A stretch of DNA of 64,000 nt, taken from contig NZ_CP139992.1 of NCBI RefSeq assembly GCF_034424155.1, positions 2,496,012-2,560,011 on the forward strand, in the 5' to 3' direction. The position numbers and the translations under genes were made by a program. How positions within the stretch are numbered: the first letter of the stretch is position 1; each line of letters opens with the position of its first letter. The stretch comes from Hafnia alvei. Its GTDB lineage: Bacteria; Pseudomonadota; Gammaproteobacteria; Enterobacterales; Enterobacteriaceae. The notes under the pieces were generated by a model. That model was not told where the DNA came from. It saw nothing but the letters and a program-made list of their open reading frames with translations, and made no database searches. Shown here in pieces: positions 55,088 through 63,438 of the stretch.

Positions 55088-56089
55088 CTACGCGACATAG
55101 CCGAATACCAACAGCACAAATAGCGCATACCCTCCACTGACAATGATTAATGCACGTCCATCAGCAATACCTCGGCGAAAAACGTGCCAGAGATAAACAA
55201 TAGCCAAGGCGGTCACTATTCCAGCGACTAACAACGGACCATCAAACAACCACGGTGTGAAAAATAAGCCTAGCGCGCTGGGAATGGTTGCTTGAATCAT
55301 CATCGCCCCCGAAATATTAGCCAGAGCTAAACGCTCTTTGCCCTGACGCACCCAAATCAGCGCATTCATTATTTCGGGTAGTTCGGTCGCTACGGGGCTC
55401 AGAAATAAAGCGACTAAGTGCGGGGGCCAATGCATGATAGTTCCTATATTCTCAAGCTGGCTGATAAAAATATGAGAAGCTGTCGCGATAACGATCAGTG
55501 ATAAAACAATTTGCAGCACAATCCAACCCATTGGCGGCTCAATTGCTGAGGGTCGAATTTTGAGCGGTTCAATCATTTCTTCTTCAGGTGCAGTATCGCT
55601 ATTCCTGATTTCCCGCCAAACATAGAGCGCATAGGCCACGAGAAATAAAACGCCCAACCATGGCTTCAAAGTAAAAACAATCAGGCCTAACGCAACTTTA
55701 ACAAAAAATACGGCGAGAAATGTAGCCTGATCATGGCTCATACGCGCATAATCGGCCCGGATTTTGGCGCTCTTTCGATTGGAACGCCGATGATGGCAAA
55801 TCAGCGCTAATCCAACCACAGCATAGGCCAGAGTCGCTAACACCAGTGGCCCCCCCATCGCAGCGCCGACCCCAATATTTTTTTGTTCTGGCGTACTACC
55901 AAAGACCACCGCCATAAAGGTCACCGTGCTTTCAGGCAGTGCGGTGCCAAAAGCGGCAAGCACAGAACCAACGGCTGTAGCGCCAATATTTAGCCGCCGC
56001 CCGAACCATTCGATCCCATTAACAAAACACTCACAGGCTAAATAAATAGCGATCGCAGAAAGGAAAAAGAAGGTGATTGTTTGATACAT
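55088..56089 (-). CDS. sodium/calcium-exchanger family cation antiporter
   Basis: A 333-residue inner-membrane protein with about ten segments in two inverted repeats of the Na/Ca exchanger family. The alpha repeats are AVGSVLAAFGTALPESTVTF near residue 40 and HLVALFLSPVATELPEIMNA near 223, with the ion-binding Pro-Glu pairs. I chose ATG 56089; the frame is open 47 codons further upstream, but that stretch is the riboswitch leader. The Mn2+ riboswitch in front argues for manganese export rather than, or besides, calcium. No clear ribosome site is seen at the start. Confidence 0.87.
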   Translation of the reverse strand: MYQTITFFFLSAIAIYLACECFVNGIEWFGRRLNIGATAVGSVLAAFGTALPESTVTFMAVVFGSTPEQKNIGVGAAMGGPLVLATLAYAVVGLALICHHRRSNRKSAKIRADYARMSHDQATFLAVFFVKVALGLIVFTLKPWLGVLFLVAYALYVWREIRNSDTAPEEEMIEPLKIRPSAIEPPMGWIVLQIVLSLIVIATASHIFISQLENIGTIMHWPPHLVALFLSPVATELPEIMNALIWVRQGKERLALANISGAMMIQATIPSALGLFFTPWLFDGPLLVAGIVTALAIVYLWHVFRRGIADGRALIIVSGGYALFVLLVFGYVA

Positions 56090-56101
56090 AATAATGATGT
56101 G

Positions 56102-56148
56102 GCCGGGCGAGTCGGATCCCAATGGTGCAACAACACGACTCGCCCGGC
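56102..56148 (-). promoter_or_regulatory. strong hairpin between riboswitch and exchanger start
   Basis: GCCGGGCGAGTCG (56102-56114) is perfectly complementary to CGACTCGCCCGGC (56136-56148), a thirteen-base GC-rich stem with a 21-base loop. It ends 12 bases before the ATG and has no T-run, so it may be the expression platform or shape translation start rather than act as an ordinary terminator. Confidence 0.7.
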
Positions 56149-56159
56149 TGGGAAAGTGT

Positions 56160-56292
56160 ATTGCGACCAAAAGTCTCGCCTGGCTATGCTTTCGCAATGG
56201 CTGACCACGCCATGAGGAAATAAACCTCAAGTTTGTTGACGTGGACTCCCTAGCAGTACTCCCAGTACGGCTGAAGGATGGCTACTCCCCAA
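56160..56292 (-). ncRNA. yybP-ykoY (Mn2+) riboswitch
   Basis: On the minus strand the leader has the hallmark GGGGAGTAGCC (56290-56280), then ACGTCAACA, then GCCAGGCGAGACTTTTGGTC, in the order and spacing of the yybP-ykoY elements before E. coli mntP and alx. The element senses Mn2+ and switches on efflux genes. It lies about 70 bases upstream of the exchanger start. Confidence 0.9.
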
Positions 56293-56507
56293 TGATAGTG
56301 TCGGCATGCTACCAGAACTGAATACACGCGTCTCGGGAGTTCAAATGAAGTCATCAGTCTGTTTTTGTTCTGTTTAGGATCGAAGGACTACGAGAAAGAA
56401 AACTGGCATAATGATGATAATATTCATGTGATAAGAATTAAGTTCAAGACTGGATCAATGCAAATCCCCTGCATTCATCCTCAAGGCCTACGCATCGGAA
56501 TATTATT

Positions 56508-56948
56508 ATGCTAACCATAGAACCTGCTGACTCTTCAGTATTTGAGCGCCTCGTTAGTATCTGGGAAACCTCAGTTCGAGAAACTCACTTTTTCCTAACC
56601 GAAAGCGACATCACGGAGTTACGCCCTTTATTACTTAATACCTATTTGCCAAACCTACCCGTTTTTATTACCCGAGATGCAACGGGTACGATCCACGGAT
56701 TTATAGGCGTTGATGAAAATCGTATTGAAATGCTGTTTGTTGATGCAGCGAGCAGAGGGAAAGGTGTCGGAAAGCAACTTCTTACTTATGCCATTGAGAA
56801 ATTACACGCAAATGAAGTGGATGTTAATGAGCAAAACCCTCAAGGCGTCGCTTTTTATAAACACATGGGATTTGTGCAAACAGGCCGCTCAGCAGTAGAC
56901 AGTCAGGGAAAGCCGTTTCCGTTATTGTATATGAGATATTCTTGCTGA
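56508..56948 (+). CDS. GNAT N-acetyltransferase, YjaB-like
   Basis: A 146-residue acetyltransferase similar to E. coli YjaB (VSIWETSVRETHFFL; IEMLFVDAASRGKGVGKQLL with the acetyl-CoA loop RGKGVGKQ near 83; VDVNEQNPQGVAFYKHMGF; GKPFPLLYMRY). YjaB binds acetyl-CoA, but its acceptor is unknown. ATG 56508 fits the family N-terminus. It is divergent from the exchanger and its riboswitch. Confidence 0.9.
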   Translation: MLTIEPADSSVFERLVSIWETSVRETHFFLTESDITELRPLLLNTYLPNLPVFITRDATGTIHGFIGVDENRIEMLFVDAASRGKGVGKQLLTYAIEKLHANEVDVNEQNPQGVAFYKHMGFVQTGRSAVDSQGKPFPLLYMRYSC

Positions 56949-57010
56949 GACGGCAATGTGGGCCGATGACAACCAGACTCTCCTATTTTATCGAACCCAC
57001 ACCAGTATGA

Positions 57011-57253
57011 TTACTGCTCTTTATTTGCTTTAGAATGAAATGAAAGACGAGTCTTGAAATAGGCTTTCACGCTCTCTCCCATCGCGTGAATTTTGGCGTC
57101 GATATCCTGACATAAAAACTCATCACTGTTCATTGCTCTGACTCTCTGTAACGCGAACTCGTCTATTTCTTCTTTTTGCTGTTCAGTTAGCTCATGGTCA
57201 TTTTGTTGTTTCATTGGGAGTGAGTCCTCTTGTTTAGTGGTTAAAATACGCAT
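57011..57253 (-). CDS. small hydrophilic protein of unknown function
   Basis: An 80-residue helical, charged protein (NDHELTEQQKEEIDEFALQR; MNSDEFLCQDIDAKIHAMGE; KTRLSFHSKANKEQ). ATG 57253 has AAGGTG eight bases upstream; ATG 57214 (MKQQNDHEL) is a second possible start with AGAGGA further off. It has no membrane segment. No family is recognised. It is convergent with the YjaB-like gene. Confidence 0.6.
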   Translation of the reverse strand: MRILTTKQEDSLPMKQQNDHELTEQQKEEIDEFALQRVRAMNSDEFLCQDIDAKIHAMGESVKAYFKTRLSFHSKANKEQ

Positions 57254-57458
57254 TGTGGGCATCACCTTCAGAGTCAGACACATTAATGCCAGACGTGACG
57301 GTTCTATCCCTTAATTATACGAGTAATGACACTATAGTTTATAAATGCACGCTACACGGCTTGTGTCATATGGCAATAATGAACAATAAATAGGCATTTT
57401 AGGGCTATTGCTGAGCTTTCAGTGTATGGTGATCTCCCATGTACTCAGAGAAAGCCTT

Positions 57459-57632
57459 ATGTCATTTTTTGATGGTTTAAAGCTATATAGTACTCGTTCT
57501 ATACAGATCACCTGCCCCAAATGCTCTCATGTATCAGAGCAAAGTGTTTCGAAAATTCGCAAGAACACAACACTGATTTGTACAAGGTGCGGTGAGTATT
57601 TCTTGCCTAATGAGATTAAAACCAAAGAGTAA
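57459..57632 (+). CDS. small zinc-ribbon protein (YnfU-like)
   Basis: A 57-residue protein with two Cys pairs (ITCPKCSHVSEQSVSKIRKN and LICTRCGEYFLPNE) that should bind one zinc. It has the same plan as the protein at 41152 and as E. coli YnfU, by memory. ATG 57459 has GAGAAAG upstream; the frame is open 17 codons earlier. A terminator follows. Function is unknown. Confidence 0.75.
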   Translation: MSFFDGLKLYSTRSIQITCPKCSHVSEQSVSKIRKNTTLICTRCGEYFLPNEIKTKE

Positions 57633-57650
57633 CACTTAGTGTTTCTAAAC

Positions 57651-57671
57651 AAGGCTGCTTTAGGCAGCCTT
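57651..57671 (+). terminator. terminator
   Basis: AAGGCTGC (57651-57658) pairs with GCAGCCTT (57664-57671) just after the zinc-ribbon gene. It is followed by TAAG, with a weak T-run. Confidence 0.7.
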
Positions 57672-57765
57672 TAAGCTATGTATCAAGCATGGTTCTACGC
57701 TCTGGCATAGTCTTAAAAATTACAGGTATAATCCCACCTATTATTCAACTGGTTTAGAAACGAAG

Positions 57766-58305
57766 ATGACAAAACTCACCTTACAAGAGCAGATGCTTAA
57801 AGCTGGACTCGTCACCAGCAAAAAAATGGCCAAAGTGCAAAGAACGGCTAAAAAATCACGCGTTCAGGCTCGCGAGGCGAGAGAAGCCGTGGAAGAAAAT
57901 AAAAAAGCGCAGCTTGAACGAGACAAACAGTTAAGCGAACAACAAAAGCAAGCCGCTTTATCGAAAGAATACAAAGCCCAAGTGAAGCAACTGATTGAAA
58001 TGAATAGAATTGACATTTCAAAAGGCGACATCGGATTTAATTTCACTGATAATAATTTAATTAAGAAACTCTATGTCGATAAGCTGACCCAATCTCAGTT
58101 GATTAATGGTCGTCTCGCGATTGCTCGCTTAGTTGTCGATGGCAGCAGTGAGGCCGGATACGCAATTATTCCCGCAAGCGTGGCCGATAAGATTGCGCAG
58201 CGTGACGCGGACAGTATCGTATTAAATAGTGCGCTGAGTCAGGAAGAGCAAGATGAAGAAGATCCGTACGCCGACTTTAAAGTTCCTGATGATTTGATGT
58301 GGTAA
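57766..58305 (+). CDS. yaiL: YaiL, DUF2058 family protein
   Basis: A 179-residue protein, the same length as and almost identical to E. coli YaiL (LVTSKKMAKVQRTAKKSRVQ; EENKKAQLERDKQLSEQQKQ; IGFNFTDNNLIKKLYVDKL; DPYADFKVPDDLMW). The N-terminal third is a highly charged coiled helix. DUF2058 proteins are described as nucleoprotein or polynucleotide-associated, without a proven reaction. It is cytoplasmic and monocistronic with its own terminator. Confidence 0.95.
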   Translation: MTKLTLQEQMLKAGLVTSKKMAKVQRTAKKSRVQAREAREAVEENKKAQLERDKQLSEQQKQAALSKEYKAQVKQLIEMNRIDISKGDIGFNFTDNNLIKKLYVDKLTQSQLINGRLAIARLVVDGSSEAGYAIIPASVADKIAQRDADSIVLNSALSQEEQDEEDPYADFKVPDDLMW

Positions 58306-58320
58306 TGAGTGTCGAAGCTT

Positions 58321-58342
58321 AAAAAGCCCAAATGGGCTTTTA
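58321..58342 (+). terminator. yaiL terminator
   Basis: AAGCCCA (58324-58330) pairs with TGGGCTT (58333-58339), preceded by A5 and followed by T-rich sequence. Confidence 0.82.
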
Positions 58343-58458
58343 CTCTCGTCACGATTTTATGTTCACCCCGATCATGGAAAGACGTAGGCTACGCAGACAT
58401 TGTGCTTTACACTGCGCGCTGCAAAAACTGAGTAGATAAACAATTTAAGTAGGCGGTA

Positions 58459-58941
58459 ATGGCGATGAATGGAACGATCACAACGTGGTTTGAAGATAAA
58501 GGTTTTGGATTTATCAAAGATGAAAACGGTGATAACCGCTATTTTCATGTGATTAAAGTCGCCAACCCTGAGCTGATTAAAAAAGATGCGGCGGTCACAT
58601 TCGAACCCACCACGAATAACAAGGGCCTATCGGCTTATTCTGTAAAAGTTATTCCAGACAGCAAATATATCTACATCGCAGGCGAGCGTATTAAGCTGAC
58701 GTCGATTAAGTCTTACCTCGTTTACAGCGAAGAAGTGCCAGCCGATACCCGTATTGATAAAGAAAATACCGTGCTATCGGTCGGCATATTGATGAACAGC
58801 ATCAGACCAAAAGCATCGACTCAATCAGATGAAATGCGATCGCTGAAAAAACTGGCGATCACCACTTTTCAGGAAACGACGCTAATCTTCACTGAAGATG
58901 AAATCGACATAGATGCGACGGTGAAACTGCTCAAGGTCTAA
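58459..58941 (+). CDS. cold-shock-domain protein with extra C-terminal domain
   Basis: A 160-residue protein. Residues about 4-65 form a cold-shock (OB-fold) domain: NGTITTWFEDKGFGFIKDE is the RNP1-like stretch (KGFGFI) and NRYFHVIKV stands for RNP2. The remaining 95 residues (YIAGERIKLTSIKSYLVYSE; KLAITTFQETTLIFTEDEID, cut at 20) look like a small beta-rich domain I do not recognise. Nucleic-acid binding is likely for the first domain. AGGCGG precedes ATG 58459. Confidence 0.8.
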   Translation: MAMNGTITTWFEDKGFGFIKDENGDNRYFHVIKVANPELIKKDAAVTFEPTTNNKGLSAYSVKVIPDSKYIYIAGERIKLTSIKSYLVYSEEVPADTRIDKENTVLSVGILMNSIRPKASTQSDEMRSLKKLAITTFQETTLIFTEDEIDIDATVKLLKV

Positions 58942-58993
58942 GTGATTCCAATGCTGGACTCTTGTCCGATGCAAAAACAGGGTTTCAGCCCAT

Positions 58994-59020
58994 AAAAGAG
59001 GCCACCTAAGGTGGCCTTTT
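58994..59020. terminator. bidirectional terminator
   Basis: AGGCCACC (58999-59006) pairs with GGTGGCCT (59010-59017), with A4 and T4 flanks, between convergent genes. Confidence 0.82.
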
Positions 59021-59047
59021 CAATTTTTCAAAACCGCTAAAAATACG

Positions 59048-59350
59048 TTAGTTTTGCGTTTCGATCTGTGACCAGCCCTTGCTGTACATGCAATCTTTAA
59101 TCAGCACTTTGCGCTTTGACTCATTTGCGTCAGAAACCGAATAGCTCGTATCAGACGTTTTATTTTTCTTATCTTTTGTCGTATATGTCGAACTAACAAC
59201 ATTATCTGGAGGTAGGTCTCTTAGGGCCTGAGCCTCACATTTTGTTTCAGCGATGGCGGCATCATTTGCATTAGAACCCGGTTTCACCCATTGATAGGTG
59301 CTACATCCAGAAAGGAGTAGCACCGCTGAAAGAGTAATAAACTTATTCAT
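59048..59350 (-). CDS. small lipoprotein
   Basis: A 100-residue lipoprotein with lipobox LSGC (Cys16). The mature part is polar with a Lys/Ser/Thr-rich middle (TYTTKDKKNKTSDTSYSVSD) and two further Cys (TKCEAQAL and KDCMYSKGW) that may form a disulfide. The C-terminal KDCMYSKGW resembles the end of several small enteric lipoproteins. Function is unknown. It is monocistronic. Confidence 0.75.
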   Translation of the reverse strand: MNKFITLSAVLLLSGCSTYQWVKPGSNANDAAIAETKCEAQALRDLPPDNVVSSTYTTKDKKNKTSDTSYSVSDANESKRKVLIKDCMYSKGWSQIETQN

Positions 59351-59749
59351 TATTAATCACTTATAATTAAAGCTTAGTGAATATCAATATAAAAAAGAAT
59401 TACTTATAGAATTCGAATCCATAAATCCCCTTCCCTGATCCATAGATATTCACTCAAAAGATAAATCCGCTGTTACCAGCTAGGATAGTGGTTTGTTGCC
59501 GCAGCCGTGCGTCAACTTAAGTTGTTCATGGCAACCACCCTTTTCCATAAGCTGGGTTAAAACATGCAACGCTCTCAGAGTAGCCGAATGAAATATCATA
59601 AACAATAACCGCACGTTATTTGTTTACTCTTCATTAACCGCGAAAATGATGGACTGATAACCCAGCGCAACGTAAAGCCGCTAGCATCTAACAACCAAGA
59701 CGTAGTGATGTTGCTAGCAACCCACACTGAGCACATTATGCAAAATGAG
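59351..59749. other. non-coding stretch
   Basis: About 400 bases without a supported gene. It lies between two minus-strand genes. No strong hairpin or operator was recognised. Confidence 0.45.
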
Positions 59750-59995
59750 CTACTCATTACCCCATCGATTGAGAAACTCGGCGATATCATCAATTCGTTG
59801 CTCGTCAATACCCGCCTCGCCGGCCATCTGTTTCTGCGTATCTTCACTCACTTCTTCGTTGTTCATTAAGCGGGTAATCAGTAGCTGGAAGTAATGCGCC
59901 AGAGAATCACGTTCCGACTCGCTCACTGGTTTTGCTGATTCCGTCGAATATTCATCCAAAATGTCATAATATTTCAGGGATACTTCATTATTCAT
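59750..59995 (-). CDS. small acidic protein of unknown function
   Basis: An 81-residue acidic helical protein ([49 protein letters not shown] [20 protein letters not shown]). A purine-rich GGAGATG-type site is just before the ATG. The C-terminal half could be a small helix-turn-helix-like bundle. No family is recognised. It stands alone. Confidence 0.65.
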   Translation of the reverse strand: MNNEVSLKYYDILDEYSTESAKPVSESERDSLAHYFQLLITRLMNNEEVSEDTQKQMAGEAGIDEQRIDDIAEFLNRWGNE

Positions 59996-60113
59996 AATTC
60001 ATCTCCAAAGTTAGATCTAAGTCAGTGACGATCTATATCGTCTGGTTTTAATAATATCATTCTTCCTATATTTTCTGGCGTGTGATAATCAGGCCTGAAC
60101 CTGCGACAGCAGT

Positions 60114-60240
60114 TTAACTCATCAAAATGCTATATTTACCAGGTGAAAAGTCCGTCTTGCGTTTAAACATATTTCCGAAAGACTCCGCAGAAGCATAACC
60201 TAGCCGGTGGGCGATTTGAATAACACTTCCCAACGTTTTG
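60114..60240 (-). pseudogene. AraC-family regulator remnant (C-terminal end)
   Basis: The minus-strand frame reads VIQIAHRLGYASAESFGNMF then KRKTDFSPGKY, the second helix-turn-helix and end of an AraC regulator. Upstream codons (VLVSEVQSKTLGS) still partly fit, but beyond about 60240 similarity ends. The rest of the roughly 300-residue protein is missing. Confidence 0.75.
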
Positions 60241-60309
60241 CTCTGCACCTCGGATACCAGTACGGTTTTCAGCAGAACATTGCCCGTAGCAACAAAGAGA
60301 ATAGGTGAA

Positions 60310-60549
60310 AAGATGGTGTCTGTGCCACAAACGGTGGATGAATTTATTGCCAGCAACGCCTCAATATTTATTCAAGGGGAGAGTAACAGTGCCACAGGAT
60401 TACTGGCAGCGGCAAAATTACTCAGCCAAATAATGATGCGAGAAGCGCAAACAATGGCATTTTCCGATGCATTTTTGCTGATTAGTATCTTACTGGGTAT
60501 CGCATTTATGCTAGCTCCTGTAATGGATAGAGCTACCGGTGCTACATAG
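60310..60549 (+). pseudogene. DHA2 (EmrB-like) drug transporter remnant
   Basis: About 80 codons resembling the C-terminal tail of a 14-segment DHA2 exporter: LLSQIMMREAQTMAFSDAFL, then LGIAFMLAPVM, the last membrane helix, before the stop. All upstream membrane segments are missing. It lies back to back with the AraC remnant, which fits an original divergent regulator-exporter pair reduced by one deletion. Confidence 0.65.
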
Positions 60550-60671
60550 AAATAACTCATGCGATTGGACAGTATACAATTCGCCCTAGATTATCCCTTC
60601 TTCACTGAATAATGTGCTGTCCCCCAAAGATAACCTTTGATTGAGTCGCTCGTGATTATTTATCGTCTAAA

Positions 60672-61055
60672 TCAATCAGGTCTAACAGCAATTATTGTAT
60701 TTTTAAAAATCTGATAGACCTCATTGCTCGGTGGCTTAGGGAATTTGGCTAGTTTCACTGCCTTGACCGCGTCACTACATAACGTTGGGTCGCCATCTTC
60801 TGCAGTCACTGCCAACAAACGACCATCAGGGGCAAGATTAATGCGTAAATTGCAAATTTTCCCTTTGAAGCTGGGTTGTATTTTAAAATGCCACTCTATT
60901 GCAGATTGAATATCACCAGCATAATTTCTAATAGATTGGCTAAGCTCAGTCCCTTTAGAGTCCGCGACTTGTGAATTAGTCTTATTGCTACATCCTGACA
61001 AAAGCGATAGCGCGCATAGTGCCCCTACTCCCAATAACGAAACAAATATCTTCAT
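60672..61055 (-). CDS. lipoprotein with stand-alone TolA C-terminal domain
   Basis: A 127-residue lipoprotein: signal peptide ending LLSGC (Cys22), a linker of about 20 residues, then a domain like TolA domain III (IRNYAGDIQSAIEWHF; GKICNLRINLAPDGRLLAVT; GDPTLCSDAVKAVKLAKFPK; PPSNEVYQIFKNTI). TolA itself is a long inner-membrane protein; here only its terminal domain remains, tethered by lipid. Sorting after Cys is Ser-Asn, which favours the outer membrane. TolA III is where colicins and filamentous phage bind, so decoy or modulator roles are possible but unproven. Confidence 0.85.
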   Translation of the reverse strand: MKIFVSLLGVGALCALSLLSGCSNKTNSQVADSKGTELSQSIRNYAGDIQSAIEWHFKIQPSFKGKICNLRINLAPDGRLLAVTAEDGDPTLCSDAVKAVKLAKFPKPPSNEVYQIFKNTIIAVRPD

Positions 61056-61084
61056 ATTACTCCACCATTGTCTGTGACAACTAT

Positions 61085-62026
61085 TTAATCCCCAGATGCA
61101 ACATGTTTGGTTGTTGCGAAAGATATATTACTCAATTTTTGCTGCATGAAATCAATGAGCGCTCTTGTTTTAGCGGGTAAATAACGCCGATCTGAATAAA
61201 GTGCGAACAATTGCAATGGGGCTACCGATTGTTCAAACTCAATCTCAATTAACCGTCCATCGTTAAGGTAAGGTTGGCAGGCTTGTTTCGATAGAATGGC
61301 AAAACCGACACCTGATACCGCCGCCCGTCCTGCCATCTCTCCGCTATTTACCCGATAATGGCCTTTAACCTTAATAGTCTCGAACTCCCCTTTTTTATTA
61401 ACAAACTGCCAAGGAGCACCTTTAAGTGCACTTACCGTAGTAATACAGGGTAATTCTTCAAATTGCTGTATACGAGAAGGGATGCCATAACGCTGAATGA
61501 TGGAGGGAGCTGCAACGATGGTGCAAGGGATAGTCACCAGATGGCGGGCTATGCAGTCACTGTCATCCATCTGACCACGGCTAACAATGATCGCTAAATC
61601 CAGATCATCTCGCAGGGATTCAAAACCAGACAAATTTGTCACGCAGCTTATTTCTAGATCAGGGTGCTGACAGGCGAAATCGGCAACCACAGAACCCAAC
61701 AATGCAGGACCTATTTCATTGGGGATACAGATACGTAATGGGCCCTTGAGTTGCATTTGACGCAACGTTAATTCTGTTTCAGTTTGTTCAAGCGCCTCCA
61801 ATAAAGGCTTCGCACGAGTATAGAGTAGGTGCCCCGCCTGAGTGAGTTTCATATGTCGGGTACTGCGCTCAATGAGTTGAAGATTCAGTTTGTCTTCTAA
61901 CTGAGAAATACAACGACTCACATTTGATGTCGGCATTTCGAGGGCTTTCGATGCCCCAACAAAACTTTCTCTTTCAACCACAGCAATGAACACTCTCAGG
62001 GCATTAAAATCAAGAGCCGGACGCAT
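61085..62026 (-). CDS. LysR-type regulator
   Basis: A 313-residue LysR regulator. The winged helix is at the N-terminus (FNALRVFIAVVERESFVGAS; MPTSNVSRCISQLEDKLNLQ), and the effector domain starts at LKGPLRICIPNEIGPALLG. It is of the CrgA/YhjC-like group that uses PxSNVSR in the recognition helix. ATG 62026 is used rather than the adjacent TTG. It is divergent from an exporter gene, 103 bases apart, so it probably controls it. It is also 29 bases upstream of the TolA-domain lipoprotein on the same strand. Confidence 0.9.
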   Translation of the reverse strand: MRPALDFNALRVFIAVVERESFVGASKALEMPTSNVSRCISQLEDKLNLQLIERSTRHMKLTQAGHLLYTRAKPLLEALEQTETELTLRQMQLKGPLRICIPNEIGPALLGSVVADFACQHPDLEISCVTNLSGFESLRDDLDLAIIVSRGQMDDSDCIARHLVTIPCTIVAAPSIIQRYGIPSRIQQFEELPCITTVSALKGAPWQFVNKKGEFETIKVKGHYRVNSGEMAGRAAVSGVGFAILSKQACQPYLNDGRLIEIEFEQSVAPLQLFALYSDRRYLPAKTRALIDFMQQKLSNISFATTKHVASGD

Positions 62027-62129
62027 CAACTATCCCATAAATGATAATAATAAGTGCCATTTTTACCATCTAATGAACAGCTTTGATAGCGGTTAAACTC
62101 GGATATCTTTCATCCTCAGGTCACTTGCT

Positions 62130-63338
62130 ATGCCACTGGTCACAACAACGTTTAACCATAAATCCCTCTTACGGATAGCTATTGTAATGGCTTTTATCCA
62201 GTTCACTAATGCTCTGGAATATATGATGTTCAACCCAGTATTTGCCTTCATGGCCGCCGATTTCGCAGTTCCCGTGTCATTCGCAGGCTATGTATCCGGC
62301 ATGTACACATTTGGGGCAGTCCTATCGGGAATTGCCGCCTTTTACTGGATTGGCCGTTTCAACAAGAAACGTTTCTTAATCGCCAACATGGCACTACTCT
62401 GCCTACTGACACTTTTGACGACATTTACCTCCAGTTTTAGTCTTCTGCTTACATTACGATTCTGTGCGGGATTGGTTGGAGGTACGACAATGGGGGTGGG
62501 TATAAGTATATTGATAAACCACGCACCGACTAACTTGCGTGGAAAAATGTTGGCGACGGTGATTGCGTCATTTTCGATGGTAAGCATTGTAGGAATGCCC
62601 ACTATATTATTTCTTTGTACTCATTACGGTTGGCATGCCGCTTTGTGGTTAATCAGTACACTGTGTTTGTTGGCGTTGCCACTGATTGTCGCCATCATCC
62701 CTCAAGACCCAGCCTCTTTCGACACACGCCACGCACTCTCTCTCAATAGGGATACTTTACTGTTTGCTTCAGGTAATGCGCTTGTACAGTTTAGTCCAAT
62801 GTTAGTCATTCCTATTCTGGTACCTTTAATGACACAGCAACTAGGTGCTTCTCAAGACCTGTTAACTTGGCTGTTCTTCGGCGGTGGTGTTGCAGGGTAC
62901 CTGTCTACAAAAATGACAGGCGAATTAACCTCCCGTTTTTCTGCTTTGATTCTGGCTACAGGTTCAACCATAGTTTTTATACTGAGTTTGCTAATACCAA
63001 TGCTGGGCTATCGGCATCCGGCGTTATTTATTATGTTATTTCTTGGCGCATCTTACAGTCGTTTGGTTTCATCTTCGGCGGTTACAATTCAGTTTCCTGA
63101 TGATAGCCAACGAGCTGGATTCTCTTCATTACAGACATCAATAATGTATCTAATTACAACCGTTGCATTTTTCCTGTCCGCTTTTCTATTACCTAATCAT
63201 GGCATGGCACCACAAAATGTGAACATGTTACTGGCAGTATGTGCAATTTCCGCATTAGCACTCCCAATTATCGTAATCATTCTGCAAAAGAAACTGGCTA
63301 AACGTAAGATCTCGCCAGATCATCTCATCATTGATTAG
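62130..63338 (+). CDS. major-facilitator exporter (DHA1, AraJ-like)
   Basis: A 402-residue inner-membrane transporter with twelve segments. DHA1-type features are SGMYTFGAVLSGIAAFYWIG near residue 50, the loop RFNKKRFLIANM, and LRFCAGLVGGTTMGVGISIL, where motif C-like glycines occur. Such pumps export sugars, amino acids or drugs; the substrate cannot be read. It is divergent from the LysR gene that probably regulates it. AGGTCA precedes ATG 62130. Confidence 0.87.
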   Translation: MPLVTTTFNHKSLLRIAIVMAFIQFTNALEYMMFNPVFAFMAADFAVPVSFAGYVSGMYTFGAVLSGIAAFYWIGRFNKKRFLIANMALLCLLTLLTTFTSSFSLLLTLRFCAGLVGGTTMGVGISILINHAPTNLRGKMLATVIASFSMVSIVGMPTILFLCTHYGWHAALWLISTLCLLALPLIVAIIPQDPASFDTRHALSLNRDTLLFASGNALVQFSPMLVIPILVPLMTQQLGASQDLLTWLFFGGGVAGYLSTKMTGELTSRFSALILATGSTIVFILSLLIPMLGYRHPALFIMLFLGASYSRLVSSSAVTIQFPDDSQRAGFSSLQTSIMYLITTVAFFLSAFLLPNHGMAPQNVNMLLAVCAISALALPIIVIILQKKLAKRKISPDHLIID

Positions 63339-63438
63339 CATAACGTCCGCTGTTGGCACAAAGTGAACAGTACAGTTAGCTGTCAGGTCCGCTATGAGCG
63401 AACGGCGAGCGTGATGTCATACTTTGGCATTAATGGCT

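Noticed and set aside
59596..59847. 83-codon minus-strand ORF overlapping the 59750 gene
   Set aside because: Out of frame with the better-supported acidic protein and without a ribosome site.
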